Shown one piece after another: positions 22,607 through 32,126 of a DNA stretch of 33,360 bases. Each line of letters starts with the position of its first letter. Position 1 is the stretch's first letter. Location of the stretch: positions 1 to 33,360 of the forward strand of contig CALXJG010000009.1 in the NCBI GenBank assembly GCA_944388565.1. Direction: 5' to 3'. The notes under the pieces were generated by a model that did no database searches, was not told where the DNA came from, and saw only the letters and a program-made list of their open reading frames with translations. Source of the DNA: an uncultured Clostridia bacterium (GTDB lineage: Bacteria > Bacillota > Clostridia > TANB77 > CAG-465). A program made the translations under genes and the position numbers.

Positions 22607-25600
22607 TTATGTATTAAACAAATCTAAAATTTCCTCTTTACTCATTCTACTTATAAATGTTTCTTTTGCTGATATAACTGAATCAGTAAGTTCCATTTTT
22701 ATATTTTGTAGATTTAAAATTTTCTCTTCAATACTATTTTGAGTAATAAGTTTAAAAACCTGTACATTATTTCTTTGCCCTATTCTATATGCTCTATCTG
22801 TAGCTTGATTTTGAGCAGATAAATTCCACCATGGATCATAATGAATTACCATATCTGCACCAGTAAGATTTAAACCTGTTCCTCCTGCCTTTAATGAAAT
22901 AAGAAATACTTTTATATTTTCGCCTTTATTAAATTTTTCTACCATTTCTATTCTAGTATCGACTTGAGTTTTACCAGTTAACATTAAATAATTTATATTT
23001 CTTTTTTCTAGTTCAGGAGTTATTATATCAAACATTGATGTAAAACCTGAGAAAAGTAATATCTTATGTCCTGCTGATGTTGCATCTTCAATTATTTGCA
23101 TGCACTGTTCTAATTTTGCACTGCCACTTTCATATCCTTGCATAAAAAGTGAAGGATGGCAACAAATTTGTCTTAATCTTGTTATTAATGATAAAATCTT
23201 CATTTTGCTCTTTTCAAATCCAACATTTTCAAATTCTTCTTCCATCTCTAATTTTGATTTTGCAAGAAATGCATTATATATTTCTCTTTGCTTATCTTCC
23301 ATCTCACTATACATTACAGTTTCAGTCTTATCTGGAAGTTCCTTTAAAACATCTTTTTTAATACGTCTTAAAACAAAAGGTGCTACAATTTTTTGTAATC
23401 TATCTAATACTTCTTTATTTCCCTCTTTTATTATAAGTTGTTCATACTGTTCTTTGAATTTATTGTATGAGAATAAGTAACCTGGCATTATAAAATCAAA
23501 AATAGACCAAAGTTCGGATAAAGAATTTTCTATAGGAGTACCAGTTAATGCAAATCTTGTCTTAGCATTAATTTTCTTTAAGGCCTTAGAATTTTTTGTA
23601 TTATTATTTTTTATATACTGTGCTTCATCAGCTATTGCATATTTAAAATTTATATCTTTATAATATTCAATATCTCTTTTTAATAAATCATAAGATGTTA
23701 ATATTACATCATATTTATTGATATTTTTTATTAATTCTTTTCTTACATCTGCAATACCAGAAACAACTAGTATTTTTATTTCAGGTGCAAACCTATTTAT
23801 TTCCTTTTGCCAATTAATATATAATGAACTTGGACATACTACTATAGAAGTTGAATTGGTATTTTTTAATTTCTCATCTAACAGTAATGTTATAATTTGT
23901 ATAGTTTTTCCAAGTCCCATATCATCAGCAAGTATTCCTCCAAATCCATAGTTTTCTAAATTCTTTAACCAGTTAAAACCTATTCTTTGATAAGGTCTTA
24001 AAATACCTACCATAGTTTTAGGAATTTCATACTTCTTTTCTTCTATATTTTTAATTCCATTTACAATCTCGCTAAATTTATTATCTTCTTCAAAATTTAT
24101 ATCTTCTTTTTGTTTTAGTAAGTTTTCCAAATAAAAAGCTCTATGTTTTTGTAATTTTATATTCCCATTTGATAGTTCTTTTTCTGATATTCCTAAATTT
24201 TGATTTAGACTTACTAAAGTATCAATACTAGTGCCTTCCAAATTTAAGTATGTACCATTTTTTAAACGGTAGTATTTTTTCTTAAGTTTATATCTTTTAA
24301 ATATGTCTTTTAATTCACTTTCACTAATTCCTAAGTCATCTAAATTAACTTCTATTAAATCATTTTTTATTCTTACACCAATATTTAATATTTTATGCCC
24401 AACAATTTGTTTGTTTTTTAATTTATCTGTTACTAATACCTCAAATTTTTCCATGAATTCGTTAATTCCTTCAGTTAAAAATCTGTATATTTTATCTTCA
24501 TTAGTTAGATATAAATTATTATCTTTAATATCAATAACAAATTCATACTTTTGGAAAAGTTTCATGGCTTTAGTTTCTTCATTATTATTTCTATTACATT
24601 TAACTTTTATATTTTTATCAAATGGATTAAATTCATAATCGTTATAGCAAAAGATAACTTGAGCTACTATATTAGAGTTATCATCTATATCAAGATATAC
24701 TTTAGTCCCAAGTTTATCTGCTTTATGTGTCTTAAGTATTTCCTCATCTATATTTACCTTGCAACTTTCTTTTACAACTGGAATTAAATATTCACAAAAA
24801 TTAGTTGCTTCTTCTTTTTGAATTTTTATACAATTGTTTTTCCTTTGTATAAACTCTTTTAAAAGTGGATAAACATTATTTTTAAACTCATTGCTACATT
24901 TGTATAATTTATCTTTATATAATATATATATAGCATCTTGTCCATTATATAGCATATATTTACCAGATACATCTAGTATATTTAGACCAACATTTTCATT
25001 TTCAACTACATTAAATTCAAGAGGTGGATTTTCTTCTATAAATTCGATTTCATCTACATCATAATTTTCTATATGTACTTTTTTTCCTTTCATAATATAA
25101 AAGAAATCATCAAAAGTAGAATATTCTAGATTTATAATGCTTTTAAATATTCTATTTATATCAATCCTACTATTTGCTATTTTGTTTAATTTAAAATATG
25201 ATGAAGCATAATTAAATATAAATTTAGCAAGTGGCTTTGAATTATCTGAAAAATTTTCTAAAACATTCTTAAATTCTAATTTTTTTCCAAGTTTTAATAT
25301 TTCTTCATCACTCATTGTTTCGAAAAACTCATATATGTCTCTTAGAATATATAATCTATCTATTCCAATTTTAAAACTTACTTCTAAATCCGAGTCATTA
25401 AATCCAGCTATTCTAAGGCTTGGAATTAAATTAACACCTAATTTTTTAGATTCTTCATTTTCTGCTTCTATATTTTCATAATATGATATAAGTCCACTAG
25501 TTCTTTTATTTTCATTTACAATACCTCTATATACCTTTTTATTTATAATAGTATCATCTATTGGTTTTATTTGTGATGAATTACTAAATTCTTGGTAATT

Positions 25601-25897
25601 TTCAGGATTTATATATATATCAAAAAAAGTTGCTATAATGTGTTTACAAGGTGCACGGTTTTTAAGAAAAGTTGGGCAATCACATTTATATTTTACTTTT
25701 CCCTTTTCTTTTAAAATATACACACTATACATTTCTTTTCCACAAACTAAGGTCCTTACTTTAAATGCCGTATTACTTTTTATAACACATTCATCAATTT
25801 TTACTTTTGATTGTTCAAAATATTTTTTACCACGATTTGTAATTTCACTCCCAGTAACACTTAATATTTTATTTATTTCTTCTGGACTTATCAACAT
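22607..25897 (-). CDS. SWIM zinc-finger SNF2-family helicase
   Basis: The 1096-residue protein is a bacterial Swi2/Snf2 DNA translocase. A SWIM-type zinc finger lies near the N-terminus (C72-D-C74-P ... C84-K-H86), followed by the long bacterial SNF2-associated region. The helicase core holds F-G-G-I-L-A-D-D-M-G-L-G-K-T (motif I, near 655), I-V-V-C-P-S-S-L, A-D-E-A-Q (motif II), L-T-G-T-P-I-E-N-S, and, in the second lobe, L-K-A-G-G-T-G-L-N-L-T and D-R-A-Y-R-I-G-Q. The role in the cell is not known; such proteins remodel protein-DNA or polymerase complexes. I chose the Met at 25895-25897 because GGAG (25904-25907) is six bases upstream; the Met four codons earlier has no SD. A consensus promoter lies at 25938-25966. 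Confidence 0.92.
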   Translation of the reverse strand: MLISPEEINKILSVTGSEITNRGKKYFEQSKVKIDECVIKSNTAFKVRTLVCGKEMYSVYILKEKGKVKYKCDCPTFLKNRAPCKHIIATFFDIYINPENYQEFSNSSQIKPIDDTIINKKVYRGIVNENKRTSGLISYYENIEAENEESKKLGVNLIPSLRIAGFNDSDLEVSFKIGIDRLYILRDIYEFFETMSDEEILKLGKKLEFKNVLENFSDNSKPLAKFIFNYASSYFKLNKIANSRIDINRIFKSIINLEYSTFDDFFYIMKGKKVHIENYDVDEIEFIEENPPLEFNVVENENVGLNILDVSGKYMLYNGQDAIYILYKDKLYKCSNEFKNNVYPLLKEFIQRKNNCIKIQKEEATNFCEYLIPVVKESCKVNIDEEILKTHKADKLGTKVYLDIDDNSNIVAQVIFCYNDYEFNPFDKNIKVKCNRNNNEETKAMKLFQKYEFVIDIKDNNLYLTNEDKIYRFLTEGINEFMEKFEVLVTDKLKNKQIVGHKILNIGVRIKNDLIEVNLDDLGISESELKDIFKRYKLKKKYYRLKNGTYLNLEGTSIDTLVSLNQNLGISEKELSNGNIKLQKHRAFYLENLLKQKEDINFEEDNKFSEIVNGIKNIEEKKYEIPKTMVGILRPYQRIGFNWLKNLENYGFGGILADDMGLGKTIQIITLLLDEKLKNTNSTSIVVCPSSLYINWQKEINRFAPEIKILVVSGIADVRKELIKNINKYDVILTSYDLLKRDIEYYKDINFKYAIADEAQYIKNNNTKNSKALKKINAKTRFALTGTPIENSLSELWSIFDFIMPGYLFSYNKFKEQYEQLIIKEGNKEVLDRLQKIVAPFVLRRIKKDVLKELPDKTETVMYSEMEDKQREIYNAFLAKSKLEMEEEFENVGFEKSKMKILSLITRLRQICCHPSLFMQGYESGSAKLEQCMQIIEDATSAGHKILLFSGFTSMFDIITPELEKRNINYLMLTGKTQVDTRIEMVEKFNKGENIKVFLISLKAGGTGLNLTGADMVIHYDPWWNLSAQNQATDRAYRIGQRNNVQVFKLITQNSIEEKILNLQNIKMELTDSVISAKETFISRMSKEEILDLFNT

Positions 25898-25937
25898 ATT
25901 TTTCTCCATTTCATATTTACAAATTCCTATCCTATCT

Positions 25938-25966
25938 ATTATATAATTTTATATACTATTTGTCAA
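25938..25966 (-). promoter_or_regulatory. Consensus SigA promoter of the SNF2 gene
   Basis: TTGACA (25961-25966), a 17-base spacer and TATAAT (25938-25943) on the minus strand match the vegetative consensus at all twelve positions. Confidence 0.85.
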
Positions 25967-26010
25967 TTTTTATATGAATTTATTTAAAGATTAAAATTTT
26001 TACTTAATAT

Positions 26011-26055
26011 ATAAAAAATTAATGAAGTAAGCAAATAATACTTACCTCATTAATT
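26011..26055 (-). terminator. Terminator of the GH18 gene
   Basis: A 15-bp stem with one G-T pair (26017-26031 with 26041-26055, 9-base loop) is followed on the minus strand by TTTTTTAT. It starts four bases after the GH18 stop codon. Confidence 0.85.
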
Positions 26056-26059
26056 AATT

Positions 26060-27694
26060 TTATTTTAAATTTTCATATATAACTTGCCAAATATCTGGAG
26101 TTTCTAGACCTTTTCTCCAACCAGTAATTCCAGCTAAGTTATACTTATTAACAGTTTCCACTCTTCTTTTTATAGAATCTTTATCTTCAATCCATAATTT
26201 ATATGTATAATCTCCTCTTGAATATTCAGCATAATTTTGACCTGCGTCTTGATCCCAGACAGGTGTTAAATTATTATCATTTATAAATTCTTGACAATCC
26301 TTCATTGTATATACTGTAGTAGTTGGTTTTTCTGTTCCTGCTTTTTCTGTCCAAAGTCTAGTATAGAAAGGAACACCAAGAATTATTTTTTCAGGTGGTA
26401 TCTTTGAATCGTTTAATAATGATTCTATATTTTTTTCAACCCAAGTAGCCTCTGCTATAGAACCCGCTTCAGATGACCATGATCCTCTTTGATCATATCC
26501 CATTAATATAACATAATCACTTGCTTGTCCTACTCTTTTTCTATCTATATATGCAACAAAATACATGTCTACAGATAATTTTATATTTTCTCTTCTAAGT
26601 ATTGGTGCCATCTCTCTTATTAGTTGAGTATATAAGTCTTTATCCTCTGTTTTCATAGATTCAAAGTCCATATTTATACCTTCAACTTTATCTTCTTTTA
26701 ATATTTCTACCAAGTTTTTAATAAACTTCTCTCTTGAATATTCACTATTTAGCATTTTTGATGTATCTTCAGGAGAATAATTTGTAGAATCTATACCATT
26801 AGTTATTATAGGCCAAATCTCATAGCCATTTGCTTTAGCTTTTTCATAGTATGACTTACTATATTCAGAGTTAATATCACCATTTGAATTTTTTAACTCA
26901 TACCAAGTTGGAGAAACAACATCTACTCCTTCTATTTTGTTACCTAAAGTATTAAGATTACTTCCATATTGCCAAAACATTGTTATTTTTTCGTTACTGC
27001 CACTTTCATTACTTTCCTCATTAGAATTGTTATTTTCTATATTTGGTATATCAATATTATTTTTTGAAATATATCCTATAACTCCAGAGTCTGTTTTTAT
27101 TTTATACCATCTGTTATGTTTTAAACTCTCAGTATATGCTGTTACCTTACTTCCTTTATTTAAAGTTTCTAATACTTGTGATTTTGTATTTATATCAGAA
27201 TACACCTTTACATTATTGTATTTTACTTCAATATCAGAAGTTTCTTTTCTATCTATAGAAATTGTAGAAGTATCATCATTATATTCTACATTTATATTAT
27301 ATAAATCCTTTAACAAATTTATATCAATGTATGGTGCATTATTAAGAAGTTTAGCTTCATTTTTTATATCAGAGTATTCAAAATTTGTTGACATCTTGTT
27401 TTCATCAATTTTAAATTTTAGAACCTTATCATATGTTGTTACTATTATTTTTGTAGCTACTTTATCATAATAAATATTTTCATCAATAAGCTTCTTAATT
27501 GTATCAACAGCTATATATATACCATCTTCCTCCACAAATGGTTTATACTCTGCATCTATATTATCTCCGAAAACAACCAAATTTGCCTCTTTAATATTCT
27601 TGTTATCTTGTCCAACTTTTAAAGTAAAAAATATAACAAATACTATACATAAAAACAGTATAGAACATATCAACCTTTTTAATAATTCTTTCAT
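26060..27694 (-). CDS. SleL/YaaH-like GH18 glycosyl hydrolase with SH3b domain
   Basis: The 544-residue exported protein has an N-terminal signal anchor (about 7-25) and no obvious cleavage site. A copper-amine-oxidase-N-like domain follows (about 40-150: P-F-V-E-E-D-G-I-Y-I-A-V, Y-D-K-V, T-I-S-I-D), then a bacterial SH3 domain (155-213, with W-Y-K-I-K and G-Y-I-S), an Asn/Ser/Glu linker, and a GH18 domain (236-544). The catalytic segment is E338-G-I-N-M-D343-F-E345, with the acid Glu345; a W-Y/W pattern ends G-I-T-G-W-R. This is the form seen in spore cortex-lytic N-acetylglucosaminidases such as SleL/YaaH. That fits a sporulating host next to spoIIIA, but the exact role is inferred. AAGGTGGG precedes the ATG and a SigA-like promoter lies at 27721-27749. 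Confidence 0.88.
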   Translation of the reverse strand: MKELLKRLICSILFLCIVFVIFFTLKVGQDNKNIKEANLVVFGDNIDAEYKPFVEEDGIYIAVDTIKKLIDENIYYDKVATKIIVTTYDKVLKFKIDENKMSTNFEYSDIKNEAKLLNNAPYIDINLLKDLYNINVEYNDDTSTISIDRKETSDIEVKYNNVKVYSDINTKSQVLETLNKGSKVTAYTESLKHNRWYKIKTDSGVIGYISKNNIDIPNIENNNSNEESNESGSNEKITMFWQYGSNLNTLGNKIEGVDVVSPTWYELKNSNGDINSEYSKSYYEKAKANGYEIWPIITNGIDSTNYSPEDTSKMLNSEYSREKFIKNLVEILKEDKVEGINMDFESMKTEDKDLYTQLIREMAPILRRENIKLSVDMYFVAYIDRKRVGQASDYVILMGYDQRGSWSSEAGSIAEATWVEKNIESLLNDSKIPPEKIILGVPFYTRLWTEKAGTEKPTTTVYTMKDCQEFINDNNLTPVWDQDAGQNYAEYSRGDYTYKLWIEDKDSIKRRVETVNKYNLAGITGWRKGLETPDIWQVIYENLK

Positions 27695-27720
27695 GCTTTA
27701 ACCCACCTTATTATTTTTTT

Positions 27721-27749
27721 ATTATACTATATATTTTAAAATTTGTGAA
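27721..27749 (-). promoter_or_regulatory. Promoter of the GH18 gene
   Basis: TTCACA (27744-27749), a 17-base spacer and TATAAT (27721-27726) on the minus strand, 27 bases before the start codon. One base off consensus. If true, the enzyme is made in growing cells too, not only under a sporulation sigma factor. Confidence 0.6.
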
Positions 27750-27907
27750 CCACTTTTTTAAATTTTGTTATTTTTTAAGTAATTTGTAAGTTTTGAAATA
27801 TATTTGTAACAATTTAAAAGTTTATTTTTGTAGAATATACTTTTTAAGAAATAAACGTTATTTGATTAAGAAAAATAGTTAAAAATATAGTTTTTTTAAG
27901 CATTTTA

Positions 27908-27916
27908 TGGTATAAT
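27908..27916 (+). promoter_or_regulatory. Extended -10 promoter of the first fic gene
   Basis: TGGTATAAT (27908-27916) is an extended -10 element. The -35 region is only T-rich. It lies 43 bases before the start codon, and AGGAGG (27947-27952) sits six bases upstream of that. Confidence 0.6.
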
Positions 27917-27958
27917 ATAATAGTAATAAAAAAGAAGATTTATACTAGGAGGTTTTAT

Positions 27959-28795
27959 ATGTCAAATAAAGAAAATTATATAATTGAAAATGAAATAACC
28001 GATAGTTCAAAGAAACAAGAATATTGGAATACAGGTATTGGATTAAATAAAGTTGATAACTTAGAGCCTTCTAAATATTTATTAGAATTATCTAAAAAAA
28101 ATATTAACGGTGATTTAAAATATTACGAAGTAGAAAACTTACTAAAAACATATTATGAAACAAAAAATTCAAAAGATGTAAACATTCAAAGAGAAAAAGA
28201 ATGTGATTTAGTATCTTTAAGAATAGCTGAACTATTAGAAGATAGAAGTTTTGGATTTAGTCCTATTACTTTAAAGAATATACATAAATACTTATTTAGT
28301 GGAATTTATGATTTTGCAGGAAATTACAGAAATTATAATATTACCAAAAAAGAAGAAATACTAAATGGAGATACTGTAAAATACGTAAATTATCAAGATA
28401 TTGAAAATTATTACGAGCATGATTTTAAAGAAGAAAAGGAATTTGATTATTCAGTGTTAAATAATGACGAATTTATAAAGCATATTGCAAGATTTACTTC
28501 TAACATTTGGCAAGTTCATCCTTTCCCTGAAGGTAACACAAGAACAGTAGCAGTATTTATTGAAAAATATCTTAATAATATGGGATTTACTGTTAATAAT
28601 GATATGTTTAAAAATAAAAGTTTGTATTTTAGAAATGCTTTAGTAAGAAGTAATTATGGAAATATTCCAAAAGGAATCTATCCTACATTTAATTATCTAA
28701 TAATGTTTTTTGAAAATTTATTACAGGGAAAAAATAACGAACTAAAAAATAAAGAATTGTATATTAAAGAATTATTTAAAAATAGTAACAAATGA
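27959..28795 (+). CDS. Fic-domain protein, class with HPFxEGNTR motif
   Basis: The 278-residue protein belongs to the Fic/Doc fold, whose members usually transfer AMP from ATP to a target hydroxyl. An N-terminal region (about 20-65) has Y-W-N-T-G-I-G-L-N-K-V-D-N-L-E-P-S. The Fic core runs from about 95 to 250 with G-I-Y-D-F-A-G-N-Y-R near 115 and the active-site loop H187-P-F-P-E-G-N-T-R195. The catalytic His and the metal-binding Glu are present. The usual second Gly is Thr, and the Arg three residues after R195 is Ala198. I see no separate antitoxin gene and no clear S-x-x-x-E-N inhibitory helix. It stands alone with its own promoter and converges on pcrA. Target unknown. Confidence 0.86.
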   Translation: MSNKENYIIENEITDSSKKQEYWNTGIGLNKVDNLEPSKYLLELSKKNINGDLKYYEVENLLKTYYETKNSKDVNIQREKECDLVSLRIAELLEDRSFGFSPITLKNIHKYLFSGIYDFAGNYRNYNITKKEEILNGDTVKYVNYQDIENYYEHDFKEEKEFDYSVLNNDEFIKHIARFTSNIWQVHPFPEGNTRTVAVFIEKYLNNMGFTVNNDMFKNKSLYFRNALVRSNYGNIPKGIYPTFNYLIMFFENLLQGKNNELKNKELYIKELFKNSNK

Positions 28796-28813
28796 TTAAT
28801 ATCCTTAAAAAAC

Positions 28814-28853
28814 AATTGAGAGAATTAAGTTATATTCTTAAATTCTCTCAATT
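28814..28853. terminator. Bidirectional terminator between fic and pcrA
   Basis: AATTGAGAGAATTAAG (28814-28829) pairs with 28837-28853 over 16 bp with one bulged base. T-tracts follow on both strands: CTTTTTATTTTTC in the plus direction and GTTTTTTAAGG in the minus direction. It terminates both converging genes. Confidence 0.85.
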
Positions 28854-28857
28854 CTTT

Positions 28858-31152
28858 TTATTTTTCTATTATCTCAAGTGGTGTAAAGTTTGCCATTAAT
28901 CTTTTAAAGCCAAAGTTTTCAAACTGTATATCTAGTTTAAAATCTTCTCCTTCTTCTTCTATTTTCTTAATTACACCTACACCAAATTTTTTGTGTTTAA
29001 CTTGCATACCTACAGTATAGTCATTATTAAAACTTTTGGATTCATATGAAGGTTTTGAACTAACTCCTGATATGTTCTTTAAGAAACTATCTACACTAAG
29101 TCCAAAACTAGATTTATTAGAAGTACTTTTTGGTATAAAGTTATTAGATGAGATTATACTATCAACTTGTGAATATTCATTGTCAAGATAATCCTCACTT
29201 TTCCTTTTCCTTAGTGATTTATTTTCTTGTGATTCTTCATCTAATAAATCATCTGAAATTTCATCAACAAACCTTGAAGGCATAGTATATGTTGTTGACC
29301 CATAAAGTGTTCTTTTTGAAGCATTTGTTATATATAGTCTTTCTTTTGCTCTTGTAATACCAACATAACATAGTCTTCTTTCCTCTTCTATTCCATCAAC
29401 TTCATCTATTGATCTTTTTGATGGAAATAGCCCATCTTCCATTCCTACTAAGAAAACATCATCAAATTCTAATCCTTTAGCACTATGCATTGTCATTAAT
29501 GTTACAGCTTCGGAACTTTCATCAAGCTTATCTACATCTGATACAAGTGCTATGCTATCTAAAAAGTCAGCTAAAGTTGCATCTGCAGTTTCATTTTCAA
29601 ATTCCATGGCAACTCCAATAAACTCCATTAAATTTTCAAATCTCATTTCGCTTTCTTTAGAATCTTCTTGATTTAGCATATCTTCATAACCTGATTTTTT
29701 TAATACTTCTTTCATAAGTTCAGATATTTTTATTTTATCTTTTAAAGCAATAAGTTCATTTATCATATCTCTAAACATTATTATATTTCCAGCACTTCTA
29801 ATACCAATTAAATTGTTGCTATCTTGTATTAGTTCAAATATAGATATGTTATTTTCTGTTGCAAGAATATCAAGTCTATCTAATGCCGTATCACCTATTC
29901 CTCTTTTTGGTTCATTAATTATTCTTTTTAATGAAATATTATCATCTTTATTTTGTATTAACTTTAAATATGAAGTTAAATCTTTTATTTCTTTTCTTGA
30001 ATAGAACTTTAATCCACCTATTAATTTATATGGTGTTCCATTTCTCATAAACACTTCTTCAAGTACACGTGCTTGTGCATTAGTTCTAAATAATACTGCA
30101 AAGTCTGAATATGTTTTATTTTCTTTTTTACAAATTTCATCTATTTTATCTACTACAAACTCTACTTCTTCATACTCATTTGGTAATGTTTTATAACAAA
30201 TTTTTTCTCCTTCATCATTTTCAGTCCATAGTTTCTTATCAATTTTAGATTTGTTATTTTTTATAACTTCGTTTGCAGCATTTAAAATATTCTTAGTACT
30301 TCTATAATTTTCTTCAAGTTTTACTACCTTAGCATTTGGATATTCTCTTTCAAAATTAAGTATATTTGATATATCTGCACCTCTAAATCCATATATACTT
30401 TGTGACTCATCACCTACAACACATATTTTGCCATGTGCAGCAGATAACAAGCTTATTAATATAAATTGAACTTTATTAGTATCTTGATATTCATCTACTA
30501 ATATATACTTAAATTTATTTTGATAATAATTTAGTCTATCTGGATTTTCTAGAAAAATCTTTACTGTAAGCATTATTATATCATCAAAATCTAAAGCATT
30601 ATTTTGTTTTAAAGTTTTTTGATAAAGTTCATATACCTCTGCTATTTTTTCCTTCCTAAAATCTCCTATTGCATCATTTTTATATTTTACATAGTCAATC
30701 ATTTTATCTTTTGCATTACTTATTTCATATTTTATTAAAGATACAGGGTAAACTTTATCATCTATATTAAGTTTTTTTAATACTTCCTTTATAACTTTCT
30801 CTTTATCTAATTCATCAAATATATTAAAATCTGTAGAATATCCAATTAAATTTATTTCTCTTTTTAATATTCTTACACAAACTGAATGGAATGTACCAAG
30901 CCAAATATCATTTCCATTTTCACCAATTAGGCTTTCTACTCTTGTCTTCATCTCTTTTGCCGCTTTATTTGTAAAAGTGATTGCCAGTATTTCCCATGGT
31001 TTAACAATTCCTTCTTCTAATAAATAAGCTATTTTATATGTAAGTGTTCTTGTCTTACCACTTCCTGCTCCTGCAAGTATTAAAAGTGGACCATCTACAT
31101 ACATAGCTGCTTCTTTTTGTTTATCATTTAATCCATTTAATAATTCACTCAT
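28858..31152 (-). CDS. pcrA: DNA helicase PcrA/UvrD
   Basis: The 764-residue superfamily 1A 3'-5' helicase acts in repair and in displacing RecA and RNA polymerase. It begins L-N-G-L-N-D-K-Q-K-E-A with the Q-motif, then Walker A A-G-A-G-S-G-K-T (27-34), A-I-T-F-T-N-K-A-A-K-E-M (motif Ia), V-D-E-Y-Q-D-T-N (motif II), G-D-E-S-Q-S-I-Y-G-F-R-G-A (III), L-E-E-N-Y-R-S-T (IV) and V-G-I-T-R-A-K-E-R-L (VI). The C-terminal 60 residues are the Tudor-like domain of PcrA (V-G-M-Q-V-K-H-K-K-F-G-V-G-V-I). Length and order are those of Gram-positive PcrA. The GAGAGG site is about ten bases from the ATG. A consensus-like promoter lies at 31203-31231 and the gene ends at a bidirectional terminator. Confidence 0.95.
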   Translation of the reverse strand: MSELLNGLNDKQKEAAMYVDGPLLILAGAGSGKTRTLTYKIAYLLEEGIVKPWEILAITFTNKAAKEMKTRVESLIGENGNDIWLGTFHSVCVRILKREINLIGYSTDFNIFDELDKEKVIKEVLKKLNIDDKVYPVSLIKYEISNAKDKMIDYVKYKNDAIGDFRKEKIAEVYELYQKTLKQNNALDFDDIIMLTVKIFLENPDRLNYYQNKFKYILVDEYQDTNKVQFILISLLSAAHGKICVVGDESQSIYGFRGADISNILNFEREYPNAKVVKLEENYRSTKNILNAANEVIKNNKSKIDKKLWTENDEGEKICYKTLPNEYEEVEFVVDKIDEICKKENKTYSDFAVLFRTNAQARVLEEVFMRNGTPYKLIGGLKFYSRKEIKDLTSYLKLIQNKDDNISLKRIINEPKRGIGDTALDRLDILATENNISIFELIQDSNNLIGIRSAGNIIMFRDMINELIALKDKIKISELMKEVLKKSGYEDMLNQEDSKESEMRFENLMEFIGVAMEFENETADATLADFLDSIALVSDVDKLDESSEAVTLMTMHSAKGLEFDDVFLVGMEDGLFPSKRSIDEVDGIEEERRLCYVGITRAKERLYITNASKRTLYGSTTYTMPSRFVDEISDDLLDEESQENKSLRKRKSEDYLDNEYSQVDSIISSNNFIPKSTSNKSSFGLSVDSFLKNISGVSSKPSYESKSFNNDYTVGMQVKHKKFGVGVIKKIEEEGEDFKLDIQFENFGFKRLMANFTPLEIIEK

Positions 31153-31202
31153 ATTTTATTTTCCTCTCATAAATACAAACAAAAGTTTATATTACATGAC
31201 AC

Positions 31203-31231
31203 ATTATATCAAATTTTTACATATTGTGCAA
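31203..31231 (-). promoter_or_regulatory. SigA-type promoter of pcrA
   Basis: TTGCAC (31226-31231), a 17-base spacer and TATAAT (31203-31208) on the minus strand, 51 bases before the start codon. Confidence 0.7.
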
Positions 31232-31248
31232 TATTATATATAAATAAT

Positions 31249-31962
31249 TTATATTTTAATAATGCCTCCATAATCTATTACATCAAATCCTTTAAAATCT
31301 ATTACATTTAGGTTTCTACTAGTTATAAAATTTCTTATTTTATTTTCTTTATCTATCTTGTTTAAATCTCCAAATACTATTACATTATTCTCCATTCTTT
31401 CTATTGCTCCACCTATAAATCCTGACATCTTAGAATAATTTCCTTTTTTATCTAATAGTTTTATATCTAGCTTTTCATCTATATATAATGTATCTATTCC
31501 ATATTCTTGTAACATATTTGCTATTTTCTTATCAGATACTATCGCACTATTATCATCTATTACTGCTATGCTACAATTAGAATACCCTTGATTTATATTA
31601 ATTTTATTAAGCCCTTTTTTATCAATAATTTCTAATAACTTTTTATCTGTATATTTAAAGTTATGTATTGCATTATTTCCAATAACGCATACATTATATA
31701 ATATATCATTTGGATAAGGATTTTTTACAGTTTCATTTCCTCTTACAATGCAAATATCATTATCTAATACCTTTTCTTTTATATTATCATACATTGCTTT
31801 TTCAATAATTAATGTATCTTTTATTTTTGAAATATAAATATCTACATGTGAGGAGATTTCTTCATACACATTGTTAATACTTGGTAAAGCAAGTATATTT
31901 CTATCTAATTTATTAAGAAACTCCATTTCTATTTTTCTTATTCTATTATCAACAATTATCAT
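31249..31962 (-). CDS. DUF6873-like protein (guanidino-modifying-enzyme fold)
   Basis: The 237-residue protein has D-N-R-I near the start, S-S-H-V-D-I-Y-I near 40-47, N-P-Y-P-N-D-I-L-Y-N near 80-90, I-N-Q-G-Y-S-N-C-S-I-A near 122-132, and G-F-I-G-G-A and V-I-D-Y-G-G-I near the end. Together they match a family of Clostridia proteins listed as DUF6873, whose fold is that of arginine deiminase-type enzymes. The conserved His, Asp and Cys of that set (H-x-D and Q-G-Y-x-x-C-S) are present and could be a catalytic triad, but no reaction is known to me. I start at the Met at 31960-31962: GGTGG lies five bases upstream, while the TTG four codons earlier overlaps that SD. It has its own promoter, divergent from the second fic gene. 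Confidence 0.68.
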   Translation of the reverse strand: MIIVDNRIRKIEMEFLNKLDRNILALPSINNVYEEISSHVDIYISKIKDTLIIEKAMYDNIKEKVLDNDICIVRGNETVKNPYPNDILYNVCVIGNNAIHNFKYTDKKLLEIIDKKGLNKININQGYSNCSIAVIDDNSAIVSDKKIANMLQEYGIDTLYIDEKLDIKLLDKKGNYSKMSGFIGGAIERMENNVIVFGDLNKIDKENKIRNFITSRNLNVIDFKGFDVIDYGGIIKI

Positions 31963-31994
31963 TTTTACCACCAAAAAATTTTTAAGTATATATT

Positions 31995-32023
31995 ATTATA
32001 CCAGTAAAATTTATTCTATGCAA
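31995..32023 (-). promoter_or_regulatory. Promoter of the DUF6873-like gene
   Basis: TTGCAT (32018-32023), a 17-base spacer ending TGG, and TATAAT (31995-32000) on the minus strand: an extended -10 promoter 33 bases from the start codon. Confidence 0.7.
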
Positions 32024-32050
32024 TTGTATATAAATGATATTAAAACTTTA

Positions 32051-32079
32051 TTGACAAATATATAACAAAAATATATAAT
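32051..32079 (+). promoter_or_regulatory. Consensus SigA promoter of the second fic gene
   Basis: TTGACA (32051-32056), a 17-base spacer and TATAAT (32074-32079) match at all twelve positions. GGAGG follows at 32116-32120, six bases from the ATG. Confidence 0.82.
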
Positions 32080-32126
32080 TACAATATATAAAGTATGAAT
32101 TGAAATAATATAATTGGAGGTTAAAA

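Noticed and set aside
27959-28795. Fic with an adjacent antitoxin gene (VbhA/PhD type)
   Set aside because: No small ORF with a Shine-Dalgarno lies within the 264-base gap upstream or between the fic gene and the bidirectional terminator.
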